Positions 27,727-39,700 of a stretch of DNA of 64,000 nucleotides are shown piece by piece. Numbering within the stretch: the first letter of the stretch is position 1; each line of letters begins with the position of its first letter. Below the pieces are notes generated by a model, which was given only the letters and a program-made list of their open reading frames with translations, was not told the origin of the DNA and did not search any database. Origin of the DNA: Sitta carolinensis (taxonomy: Eukaryota > Chordata > Aves > Passeriformes > Sittidae); contig JAVUNC010000005.1 of assembly GCA_032173965.1 (NCBI GenBank), positions 44,378,501-44,442,500 on the forward strand, read 5' to 3'. A program made the translations under genes and the position numbers.

Positions 27727-28190
27727 GATCAGAGAGAACTGGAGAGAAATGGTACAAAGGGGAGCCTGAGAGAAGAGTGGTGCAGATAAGGAGATAGAAG
27801 GAACCAGAATATCAAAAAGATGGAAGGGAGAATAGTATATAGATGAGCAGGGATAAGGGGTGCACGAAGGAGGGGATGAAAAATAGAGGAGAGGGCATGA
27901 GGGAAGGGAGGCAGAGGAAGGTGTGTATGAATGCCAGTAGGAGTTGCTGAGAAAAGGCTCATGTGCACTGCAGAGGAAGATGCAGGATGGATGCACGTAC
28001 TGGGGGAGGGGAAGAGGCAGTGAATACTCTCAGCAGGAGGGGGAGAGAGATAGATGGCAAACATACACAGAGGGGTGGTGGGGAGAAATAGTGGATGTAC
28101 GCAGCAGGGAGAGAGCAAGTGAGAGAGAGACACAGCAGATGCACACAGCAGGGGGGAGAAATGCATAGAATGAGGAGGGGGGCAGCACAG
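27727..28190 (+). repeat. Purine-rich degenerate minisatellite
   Basis: About 460 bp in which the + strand is strongly purine (G and A) biased. Within it a loose motif of the form TGYACRCAGCAGGGGGAGAG recurs with drift, for instance near 27860, 27963, 27992, 28025, 28062, 28096 and 28140. Spacing is about 30-60 bp, so this looks like an old tandem array of roughly 30-45 bp units. Runs such as GGGGGAGGGG and GGAGGGGGAG occur repeatedly. The minus strand has a 178-codon open frame (27729-28265) made almost wholly of Pro, Ser, Leu, His and Cys. That composition is the direct consequence of pyrimidine-rich repeats, so I do not call it a gene. Confidence 0.75.
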
Positions 28191-29420
28191 GGAAAGTATC
28201 AAAAAAGCCTCAACAAATTTTAACAATAAAAGAATAAGAAATAATAAAATTATAGATTTGAACATTTATCATTATTTAACACAGGAAATCAAGAAGAGAA
28301 CTGAAGAGAATCTACATCAGTTAAAAATTTTAAGCACTTCAAATGTTAATACTGTTTGGTTTGAAATAAGACTATGCTTGACTTAATGAATTCCTCTTTG
28401 CATTTGCAGTGAAGCAGATGTCTGCTTTCTGTGTCTGACAGGGGACCCAATCCATTGCTTTTTGACGTCAATAGGACTGGGGCTTTTTCAAGGGCATGCA
28501 TTTTTCTTGTCAATGTGGTCTAAGCAGCCAGCCTCGCTTCATTGCTCTGGTCTCACACAGGTGAGGGAGGTGGGTGGGATGTGTCGTCACCTAAACTTTC
28601 CAAAATCTAACAGCTGTCACATGCTTCTCAGTACTCTTATGCATGTTTGGGCACTGGTCCCTGTTACTCAGTGCAGCACACACTTGGGGAGAGGTTGCTG
28701 TGATGTGCCTCTGTGTGTGGCTCATTGAGGTATCTGGCACCAGCCCAGTGGCACAGACAAGGTTAGACCACCTTGATAAAGCAGCATCAGTAAGAGAGCA
28801 GTCAAATGGTAAAATGGGTTAAGAAGCAGTTTTTGGAGGATCATTTTTCTGTTATTGTATTAAATGATGTGTAACTTTTCCCAGATTCTGTGTAAAACAA
28901 ACAAGAAAACTTCAACAATTTTTGTGAGGGTAACATAAACTCCACTGGCAAGTATACAGGGAGAACACTGCCACTGGAGTGACTTTGTTATTACACCTGT
29001 ATGCAAAGTTGTTTCCTCTGGGACTGAGCTGGAAATTCAATGAAAAAAAAAATGACATGGGAAAAGGGACTCAAAGGGAGACACTTCGCATTCATGAGGA
29101 GACAATGTTGGTACAACAAAGGCATGAGGAACTGGAGGTTGAAGATGCTGTTTCTTAAAGCAAGGTTTTCTCCACAGGAGAGGGGGTGACTGTGGAAGAA
29201 AAAAAGTGTGGATGGATATTTTGGTTTGTTTTTGTGGGCAGAATCAAAGGAATGTACTGCAGTTGGGCATCCGTATGGGCTGTTAGGAAAGTCTCTTTCT
29301 CCTTCAAATGGTTTATAGCCCCTAAAATGATTTATTGACATTGCTGCAAGCAAGGCTCTCTATTGTGCTGATAGCATGTTTTAAAGGGAGAGGCACCAGC
29401 CTACAAATTCAAGGGACAAA

Positions 29421-29458
29421 GAGAGTACAGCCAATGTACTCTCTACAGCCAATGTATC
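29421..29458. repeat. 18-bp direct duplication containing a hairpin
   Basis: TACAGCCAATGTA occurs at 29426 and again at 29444, a period of 18. GAGAGTAC at 29421-29428 and GTACTCTC at 29436-29443 are perfect inverted arms around a 7-nt loop. The two patterns share bases, suggesting one slippage or foldback event. Confidence 0.85.
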
Positions 29459-30894
29459 CATGCACACACCTTTGTTCAGGGAATGGGAATGTGAGGTTTA
29501 TATATCTTCAGTGGAAAATAGAATAGTGATTGGATTACTCTAAGGTGGAAATATAGTAGGAGACATACTCAAAAACACTAACTGTGTTTATTTATATCAC
29601 TGTTTTCCTCCCTTATGAATTCTTACTTTTTCTGAAAGCTCACAGAAAAAAGATTTGTTCAAGTTTCATTTAACCCCTGCAATATGTTCTGTGGCTGCTG
29701 CTGTCCTCCTACGGTGTAAGGAGCTTCATGGAGTGCTGTGCTCTCTGGCCAAGGAGACACACCAAAAAGAGAGAGAAGGTGGGTGAAATGTGTGGGTTTC
29801 AAGAGAGAAGATGTATATGTCAGTGACTGATATTGAAATGCCAGTGTTGTAGATCATACTGAGAAACTGGAAGTTCTAGAAGGGTCTGTTTGTCTTGTCC
29901 AGGTTTGGAAGGATCTCACTGCCCATTTACTTCTGTCATGGTGAAGCCTGCTGTGATTTGACAAACAATGTGGAAAAGCAGGGAGGGAGTTTCATGTCAA
30001 AAAGACTCCTTCACCTTTTTTGCAACTGGAACCAGAAATAAACATGGTGTGGTGGGACTGATGCATTCAGATTTCAATATTTGTGAAAGGGCAGTTCAGA
30101 GACAAGCTGGCTGTTCTGCTACTGTGTGTGTTGGTACCTGAGGGTCTCTTAGTGATCTTAATGTGAGTGCTATCTGTATTAGTTGCCTCTAAACATACTC
30201 CAATCAGTCTTCTGCTAGCTCAGTATGATGAGTTTATGCTCATTTTTCTGAACTGGATGAATAGAAGGATTTTGCTTAGGCACTGCTGGAGTGGGGAAAG
30301 GGGCATTCTGAGCTGCTGTCACGGCCATCTGCATCCTCAGAGGCTTGGTTCTCTGGTAGCATCAGCCAAGGCTTCTCTCATTCCGTGCCCTCGTGCTGTT
30401 TTGAATACAGCAGGGCATGGCTCAGTCACCCCAGTGACCAAAAGGAGTGCTGATGACTAAGAGCTCTCTCTTTCACACTTTTGCAACCACGTTTTCATGG
30501 TGCTGCTGGGGTTGAGGCAGAGGGAGGAACTTGCACCACTCCTGGGAACTCTGTGAAAAGCTGTCTGAAACTGATGAAAAGATGGGTCTTTAAGCTGGGC
30601 CCAGTACACATAGAAGACTAAAGGATTGCTTTTTGAATGGTAAAAATATCTAGGATATTAACATTGTCTCTTTGTGTTGGTAGAATAAGTTTTATCTCTT
30701 TTCTTAGACACTTTAAATTTCTGCATGATTTTCAAATGTAAAAATCCTGTTAGTCTAGATGTTTGAGTGGGACTTGGGAAAAAAAAACCTCTGCGTTCTG
30801 ATAATTCTGGCTTGTGACCAAGGTTATCCTGGGAAAGCAAGGGTTATCTTGGACAATTCAAGTGTGACAAGATGAGCTGAATCTCATTAGAAAT

Positions 30895-30990
30895 ACAACA
30901 ACAACAACAACAACAAAAGACTAAAATACAGGGAATCAGTAAATGGTGGTGATTTAAAAAAAAAAAAAAACAACAAAAAACCAACCAAAC
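30895..30990 (+). repeat. (CAA)n microsatellite and nearby A15/AC tract
   Basis: Eight trinucleotide units of ACA/CAA lie at 30895-30918. They are followed after about 37 bp by A15 (30956-30970) and CAACAAAAAACCAACCAAAC. These are simple-sequence repeats. Confidence 0.93.
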
Positions 30991-32481
30991 AGTAGACACA
31001 GCTTCAGTAGGCCTATTATAAAAACAAAAGCTTAGCTGATAGTATCAGATGGGTGACAGCTGATAACCCTGTGAAGGGGATGGTGCCACTATACAAAACA
31101 CATGTGTGAATGTTGTGGGGACAGGAGCACCGTTTGGCCTCAGGTACCACAATTGCTCTGTAATTCTTGGATTAAATCTTTGCTTTTCAATAGCTGTTAG
31201 TTTAGTTTCTTTAAGATATGCTTCAATGTCCATAGCACAACAAAGTGTTTTGTGACATATTCTCCTGCATATGTAAGTAACACCTCAAAAACCCTGAATT
31301 TTGTTTATGAAGTGACTGCTGTGAAGATTTAATTCTGCAGGGACAAGCTTTAGTAATACCTATGAAATACTAAAACCTTTATCTTTTTCATCAGCTTCTC
31401 CATTGAAATTAATGTTACAGAATATCAAATTAGGTGCTGTTTGTTTAACTACTTGAACTGTAGGGGTTACATGCCAGATAAAGAAAAGTGTTTTGAATAT
31501 AAAATAGTACAAAATTAAGTCATTTAAAAATGAGAATGAAAACTGTGAGAAAAGCTCAGTCCCCTTCAGCCCTGATTAGTGACTGCGTGATACTTAAAGG
31601 GATAGGCTTAAATATTAATATGGGTGATGTGTCCTATCTTCAATCTATTCTATAAAAATTAGAATTAGGTGTAAAGCATAAATCACCTATGACTCTGTAA
31701 TTTCCTAAGAAATCCTGGTCTTTTTTGGGTTTAGAATTTTCTTTTTTGAGGCATGTCTGCTACTTGTTTTTAACTTCAGCATAAACAGTGTTGTGATTTA
31801 AATTATCCTTCTCATACTCAGAATGAAATTAGAGGACCACATCTGGATGTTGATTGCAGTGTTGCTGATTTTTGTTCAGGACCAGGTAGGATACAGGCAT
31901 TATAGCCTCTTTTTCTCTGTCAACAAGCAGAGGAAAAAATATATAATTCTCACATATGATGAAAGACTGGAAGGAAAAGACAGAGAGGAAGAGAGCAAAA
32001 AGTAAAATGGTAGATAGAGTAAAGAAAGGAGCGTAATGCAGCTGAATTTCTGTGCATTTATGCAGCACAAGCTGGGATGTAATGCAGCAACGTGACAAAA
32101 ATGTCAATTATGACCATTTCACTGCTATGGAACTAAAAGGAAAGGCCTGCTCAGCTCCTGATATATAGCAGGATCTTTATTTCAGTTATGTTATTGAAGT
32201 TGAATTTAAGTAATGTCACAATTACAAATGTATTAAAAAGAAAGCAAAAATGAAAATTTTATACATGCCCTTTCAGACCCATCTCACCATCAACATCTCA
32301 TTTGACAGTTCAAAGCAGTTAGAACATACCATGCAATTTTTAAAGTATTTTTTACTTCATTATTAGTAAAGGTTTTCTTCATCTATATTTACATCAATTA
32401 ATGATACAATATGCACAAAATGTATCTTAATGACCTTATTTTAAAATACTGTTTTGTATATTCCCCCCATTATTAATATTG

Positions 32482-32530
32482 TTTACAGATTCTGAGAATA
32501 TTTTACAGATTCTGAGAATATTCTGAGAAT
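32482..32530. repeat. 20-bp tandem duplication with partial third copy
   Basis: The unit TTTACAGATTCTGAGAATAT at 32482-32501 repeats at 32502-32521. A further ATTCTGAGAAT follows to 32530. The copies are identical, so the duplication is probably recent. Confidence 0.93.
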
Positions 32531-35500
32531 TTTTTTTTCTATTTTTATTTTTTTCACCATCTAGTCATTGTATTCAATCTGTAAGAACTTTGCTTTCTAA
32601 TGTCTTTGTGTCTAGGGCCTTGGCACATGAGGGCATGATGAGAGAGTTCAGTGCATCATCATCTTTCTTTACTGTTTTTCTTGTGACAAATCTCTAACAG
32701 ACTCTAGAGAAAATCAGTGTATTTGAAAAAAATAAATTAGACATCTCTTCCCCGAGGATTTTCTTTAGAAGGTGGATGCAATATTGACTTCCTGATATAT
32801 GTTAAATAGGAAGAAAACCATTTTTATACTTTCAGAAATGCAGGTCGTCTATGTGATCTGCGTTAGACTGGAGTAGGATTGTAGCAATAGACTGTATTTA
32901 GTATTCTTCAATCAATGACTTACACCATAATAATATATCATATTCAGTTGTGATAAATACAGTTTTCCTTATTTCCTGACTGTGCTTCCATTTAGGAAAT
33001 GAGTTAAATATGACTGTTACAGATAAGAAAACACTCTGACTTTGGGCACATTTGGAAGAAGTTATGACAATCTGTTGACTGAGAGAAATTCTTCCTACAC
33101 TGTTAATGGATACCTACTTGGGTCCTCTCTTGCAAGATACTTATGATGGTCTGGTAAGGAAATGAAGGGCTGGTGCAATACATGGCTTTTCTGATGTCTT
33201 GTGGCATTCAACTCTTTGAAGAAAATTTGTAGAGTAAAAGAAAACATTTATTTTCAAGAGGCTGAAAATGCATTACTGCATTTAAAAATTACTTTTTGTT
33301 CATTTTGTGAGATGAATTAGCCACTCCTTTTTACTCTACACTATGTGCATATTTATTTATTTACTTATTTTTGCAGATGGACTCCCTAACTTAAGAGACT
33401 CCTGACAAACTGTGAGGTCTCAAGCAGGCAGAGGGAAATATATCATGTCCTGTATTGTTTCCTTTTTTTCATCAGTCAGAGCAAGTCAGCTTTCTAATTA
33501 CAGGGTGAAAAGTTATATATAAAGTGTAAGACAAAGACTGAGAATAAATAAGTGAAAACTTGTTAATATGCCTTTCTATGTCAGCAATAGGAATTGCATT
33601 TAAAATGCTCAGTGCAATATTGTATCAAAAACACAAAGGTATTGGAGAAAATACAGGAAAACCTGAGCATTAAATGCATTTTTAAAATGCAAAAGCAAAA
33701 AAGGCTGAAATTTCTTATCACCAAATAGATGAATTTGGTAGTTATGGTTAACATTTTTTCGTTAATAACAGATTCAGTAAAACAGGAAGGTAATGTGGTA
33801 AATTCCAAGTGTTTGAAAGAGTTCTTCTAGAAGGCTCCTGCAGCATAGTACTAAAAAAAATATTCAAGTTAATCAAATACAGTATAGAAGAAATAGTTAA
33901 CAGGTCTTTGACTTTTAAATTTAATTTACTTTGAACTTCAGACTCCTTGTGAAATTCTTTACCAAATGGTCTTCAGAAAAAACTGGTCAGTGTACTTAAA
34001 TGACTTGGCAAGGGTGGGCTGAGCAGATTGGAGCTTTTAAGAACAGAAGGGAAGACACATGGGAAGTACTCTGGTAGGGGTGAATGCAAAGATGACTGCT
34101 GCAGAGGGCTAAGCATGGACCTATGAGCTGGTAGGCTTAGGCAGGGGAGAAAAAAACCCCATTCCTAATTTAAACTGCAGAATGCACCTCTACTGTTTTT
34201 AGATGGTCTAAAGTATACAAACTGATCTAAAAAAGGACTGGAAAAAACAAGAGAGAACTGGTTAATGAGTAGCTGCTGGTGTGGACACAACCTGTGACTT
34301 GTGAGATACTATCCTCATTTATTACTGACAGGTGTTTTGCACATTCCTTGATGTTAGCAGGTATGGAGATGGACTGTGTACTAATGTTCTGATCTGAAGT
34401 TGCATTTTTCTAGATTTCCAGATTGAATATGAATATATGTACAAAAATCATCACTTTGATCTTTTTCCAGAAAGATCAAAAAATCGCATGCTGTAAATGT
34501 GTCCCTGTAAAACACTCTGCATGAAGTATGGGTTGCTGTGTGGTTCATTGCCTGTGTTCTCCTTGATAAAGGTGCATTACAACAGCAAGGGTGATACAGT
34601 TTTGCTGAACTGGGTGGGCACAATAAGGTTAACCGTTGTTGCTCTGGAAAGTACTCCAGGCTGGGATGAAGAGGAATGTTTTTAAAAGTCAGCCTTTTAG
34701 CCTGTATTAAAGTTTCTGATAGTGATTACACCCCCGTTATGTTCTGCCTGGCTCCTGTTGATTGCATTACAGAATGACAATTAAACCTCTGGGTGCTTTA
34801 TAATGTATATAGTGTTGATGCATGACATGTGGTGGAAAGCAATATCCTTCTGCATCCCAGTTTTGGACTGAGGAAATAAATGCACTGTGTAGTTTTGAGT
34901 AATTACTTGTAGTCTGTTCATGAATCTATGTCTCTGCCATTTATTTAAGCAGAAGCAAGTCTCTGGTTGCCTCCAAGACTTTGGCTTTTCTTTTAAAATT
35001 CTTTGGCAGAAGAATGTTTTCTCTCCTCCTTTAGGAGGTTAGGTTCTTGTCAACCTATCTAACTTATTTCCTGAGAATACAGCTGGGGAGCAGTCAGAGC
35101 AGGAGCCTGCTACCGGGGGCTCCTGCACAGTGTGCCACAAATGAAAAGAAGTTTCACTTTATGTTCATCATGTTATATTTTTAATGAAAAGGGTTTTTTG
35201 CCTATTGATTAAAATATTTTTTAATTGCTTGTTTAAATGTAAAACATAGAAATATTATTCAATCAATTCATATATAGATCTAAATACAGCAGTCTTTGGA
35301 AAAGCATTTATTTTAAAACATAATAGTAGATCCTAACATATGGATCTGGCTTTTCAGGAAATACACCCAATTCTGAAATGTTGGTGAATTAATACTTTTG
35401 AAGAAGCTAAAAGCTTAAGGAGTTACCTACTTTATATGCATAGCAAGTAGTAACCTGTCTGCTGCATAGGACTTCAGCAACAGAGCCAAAGATTATGGTT

Positions 35501-35845
35501 TTGTGCAATTTTATCAGCACAACATTAGGCTTATACTCAAATTTTCAGCATACTCTTGTATTTTGTTGGCTTCTGGACAGAAAGTGAAACCTATGCCTAC
35601 TTACATTCCTTAATGGTGGTGGACCCCAGGATACTTGAATGCTTTTGTGTGCTGAGGCCTAATCAAGAAGTATCTGGAATATAGGGTGTCTCTGGCAGAG
35701 TCAAATATGTTAGTGGTTTAAGAGATCTCAAATTCAACCTTTTTTTTTTTTTTTGCATAATTCTGTTTTGGTAGAGTGGCCTGTTTTTACTTGCAGATTG
35801 TTATATTTGTGAAGGACTCTCTTGTATGCCTTTCCTTTCAAAGAG

Positions 35846-35876
<31 letters not shown>
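35846..35876 (+). repeat. A17 run joined to (TA)n
   Basis: A run of 17 A is followed by about seven TA units and then CCCC. It is a compound microsatellite, likely polymorphic in length and prone to sequencing error. Confidence 0.9.
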
Positions 35877-36389
35877 CCCCAAAACCCAAAAGAGACTGAA
35901 TGTCTTGCATAACTCTTAATGGAAGAGCTGCACTTTTTTTCTGAGTTTAAAAAGGAGAATTGAAACAAAAGAATGGCCAGTTAATAGAATGTGGGATGTT
36001 TAGGTAAAATAAAGTCATTTTATCCATGATGAAGAAGGTGCCTACTGTCAAGAAAACACAGTGTGAAGAAGGCATAATAACTAATAACTTATTTGTACCT
36101 GAGTTATTAGGATAAATCTGCAGATAAGGATATGTGTATAATGGAAGCTTCAAAAGCTGCAAATCTGATATGATAAATGATTCAAAGTGCAACACATTAG
36201 ATTAGATTTTAATGTTTGTAAAATGAATGAAACAATACATCTATATGCCAAAACCATATTATCATAAACGTATTTGCCAAACTATAAGACATAAATTGCA
36301 CTTAAATTTAGTAATCTATGATGGTATGCTTGAATGTATCTTTGTGATTAAATGTGAACAATTGCTCCTTTAAGGTAAAGGTCTGTGTA

Positions 36390-36725
36390 TGTGTGATTAA
36401 TCAGATTGAAATGACAGGGCGGACAGCTCATGCCATGCCTGGTTATCAGAGTGATTGATTTTAGTCAATGCTGCTAGATGAAAAAAAAACCTGTTAATAA
36501 CTACAGCTGCAAAACTCCTGATGTCACTGATAGCACAAATCACTTCTCACACTCCTATTATCTGGCTCATTTGCAGATACAGAGCACACAAACCGACCCA
36601 TTGGAACGCAAAATTATAACGTACAGATTTATGCAAGAGGGATGACTGCAAAGTGCGTTCTATGAGCAGTGTAAGAAGCTGAAAATTGCTGCTGTTGTAG
36701 CTGTCATAGGCACGTTATTTTCTTT
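36390..36725. promoter_or_regulatory. Candidate conserved non-coding element
   Basis: This block is compositionally unlike its neighbours. Six CpGs remain (about 36420, 36593, 36606, 36619, 36654 and 36713), five of them within 125 bp. It is free of simple repeats apart from a short A run at 36480. It includes homeodomain-like AT cores (TTAATAAC, GATTGATT) beside GC-containing words. No frame is open across it, so coding sequence is unlikely. Retention of CpGs in unique DNA suggests constraint or lack of methylation, as in many vertebrate enhancers. This is inference; no comparative data are available here. Confidence 0.3.
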
Positions 36726-39700
36726 GGTATGTGTGGAGATTTTGCTGTCAGGCTTTTATCCTTCAAATTGTTTGTGCTGTACCTCTCTTCCTGCTTAAAA
36801 TAGAAAATCAGTCACTGAACCTTGATGCTATTAAGTGTTCTTAGAATAGTTCTTAACTAAGTTGGCTGATTTGCACTTTCTGATGAAGGAACATTTGGTT
36901 GTTTATTGCAGGCTCTGAACAAACATGTTTTTCCAGAATCAGCTAATAAGATTACTAATTGCATTTCATCAACAGAATTGTTTATCATAGGTATATTCCT
37001 TCCATCTAATATTTATCTTTTTAGATGTGTTTTTATTTTGAAAGACCTGGAGTTTATCTGCATCAAATGTTGTGTCTTATCAGCATTTTGCAGGGGTTAA
37101 CAGGGAATGTTGCGTTTCTGTGGACTTCATAGGAGAAGGGGGACAACAAATAGTCTCAGGTGTTTGGTAGGATTGTTATCCTAAATCCAGCCCCTTACCT
37201 AGCCTTTCTCCATTAGCTTTTCATCTGCCACTCCCCACTGGCCTAAAGCAACACATTTGATTTACCTCCAAACATAAAAATCTTCTGGGATTCTTATAGT
37301 CTTGTCCCTCCAGAATTCACAGATGCATCTATTTTCAGGAAGCTCATACAGTTATGGTCTGAAATGCTAGGGCTCTTTTTTTTTTTGAAATGATAAAATA
37401 ATCCTTTGCTTTTTCAAGCTTCTCCCTTCTGCTCTGTAGGCAAGCCATTCTACTGCAAAAGTGCTTATGTGAAAAAACTCCAGACTTACTAATGTGTATG
37501 CTATTTCTTCACACTGCTGTTTAGTTCTGTCTGGTATTCTGCAGAAGACCAGAGTGCTCATAGGGATACCAGTTAGCCCCAACATTTCATGTATGTAAAC
37601 GATAGGGGAAAAAATGTTCAGTTCAAGAAAGCAGAGAACATTCTTGCTTAGCTGGATATTAAAGCACTACTGTCATTATTATTTGTTCTTATTTCTCCAG
37701 AGGATCCATGCCTTGATTAGGATTCTCCTGTGTTATGTGCCTCTATCAATCACAGGGAGATCAAGTCCTTGCCTGAAGATGTACATATAAAGATACATAC
37801 AGTAGCATGCCTTGAAGGAGCCTTGATGTAATTTCATAGGTGCCAAATATATTAATGTGAGTTCAAGTAGACTGGCATGTTTCTGAAGTCTGAGGTATTT
37901 CAAGATAAAACCTTCTATTTATTTATTTATTTTAATTATTCCTATGATTCTCCCAGGAATAATTGTGATGCAAAAACAAAGGACTTACCTGACTTTCAGA
38001 TTTGTGACTTTCTGAACTTTGAATATTGTCCTTTAGTATGTTGAGTAAGTTTGTGTAGGAGTTCTGTGTTAGGTGCTTTCATCAAAGGAATGAAAAACAG
38101 AAGATGAATCCTTGCCACTAGTGCAGTTTACTTAGGAATTTACTGAGGATTTATCCCTTAATCTAAAGGTCATAACATTTTGAATAACATGCTTTTAATA
38201 TTCAGAATGGATCCAATTGCCTTCTAAGCAGCTGATAACTTTGAGATGCTGTTAACCACAGTTACACATACATTACCTTCCCCCCCCCCTTTTCTTTAAT
38301 AGAAATAATGAAACTTGAACTTTACTGCAAATATACTTTTGTCTTTTTTTCAAGCACAAGAGTAAGTGTTGACTATAAGCCTGCTCATGTGTAGTGTTCT
38401 TGAGTTCACAGCTTGATTTATTTGCAGATATGGCAAACCAAGAAGATATGTTTTAAATACTGCCAGTCGTTTTTATATGTAGGAAGAATCTCATCCATGA
38501 AGGAATCTGAACTAGGAGGACAAGGCAGGAGTTCTTGGCTGCACCCTTTTTCTAACATCATTAGGCCATTGCCATAAGATTGTTTGAAGATGCACCACCC
38601 AAGGAGTTCTAGATAAAATTGCACAGTTTGACACTGAATACAGAGCATATATATATACACATCCATTCCATTTCACAGAGCATCCACTCTGTCTCCAGGC
38701 ACAGCTGCAGGAGTCTTCATAAATAAATAACCTCGTGTAAGACAGATTATGTTCCTCAGATATCAATCACTGGTAAATATCGTGTTCCTACTTACGATGT
38801 AAGAATACTAAATGGAAACTCATGAAGATTTCAGATTGCCATTATATTTACAGTCCTGAGGCTTACTGCTGAGAATTATTGGATGTCTTTGCTCTGAATG
38901 TGGGCTGAAAGCTGCAGTGGGATACTCATTCTTAACTTTCCTCTCAGATTTTCAAATCGAGGTTAATCATACTTAAAGCCCTACCTGTGAATCACTGTAA
39001 ATATTGCAAAAGGATTCCAAACTTTGTCAGATGAGGTCAGTGAGGGAACAACCCCCAGACTCATCCTTTCCTGATTCTATATCTGGAAAATATTTTGGAC
39101 CAAAGTGTTCTTAGTATTGTGTGATTACAGGGACTAAATGTAGTGGGGGAGATGGAGGGAAAAATGTCAAAAAAACACATGGAGCATTGGAGTGCTTTCT
39201 AGTATCTGCACAGTGAAATTCCCTTTCTTTTACTGGGCCATCAGCTCTTTTTCTGCCAGTGATCAGACATTCCTCAGTTCCAGCTGCAAATAATACATCT
39301 CTCCATGTAATGATATCAAGAAGCAGGGTTGTTTTAACCCTGAATTCTTGCCATCTCTCAGGGGCAGTGAGACTTATTTCTCTGCAGTCTGTTTGAATGC
39401 TTCCTCACTGGCCAAAATAGAGGTGAGAGACTGTTTACAAATTCAGGAATTCTGTGTTGGAGACTGTCAGTGTTTTGAATGAAGCCACAGTTGGGTGTTC
39501 TGAGATGACTAATTTTTTTCAATACGAGTGCAGCTGCTATTTCATTCCTTATTAATTTCGGCAAGTTTCAATATTTCTTTTTCATATTCTATTCCATTCT
39601 GCATATTCTTACAGGGAAAAATATAGTTAGAATATACAGACTCCCCTTCCTCCCATTATTTAGTATATCACAGATTAGCTTGTGATCATTTTTATTGAAC

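Larger units (their letters stand above)
28191..36389. other. Gene-free stretch with microsatellites
   Basis: No gene recognised. It contains an 18-bp-period duplication with a hairpin at 29421-29458, a (CAA)n array at 30895-30918, an A15 run at 30956-30970 with an AC-rich tail to 30990, a 20-bp tandem duplication at 32482-32530, a T15 run at 35740-35754 and an A17-(TA)n tract at 35846-35876. Open frames reach at most 120 codons (-, 28991-29353) without family features. Confidence 0.6.

Noticed and set aside
27944..28168. Plus-strand Glu/Arg/Gly-rich 74-codon frame
   Set aside because: Composition is dictated by the purine-rich minisatellite.
28991..29353. 120-codon minus-strand frame
   Set aside because: It contains an A-run read as a Phe stretch and has no family features; judged chance.
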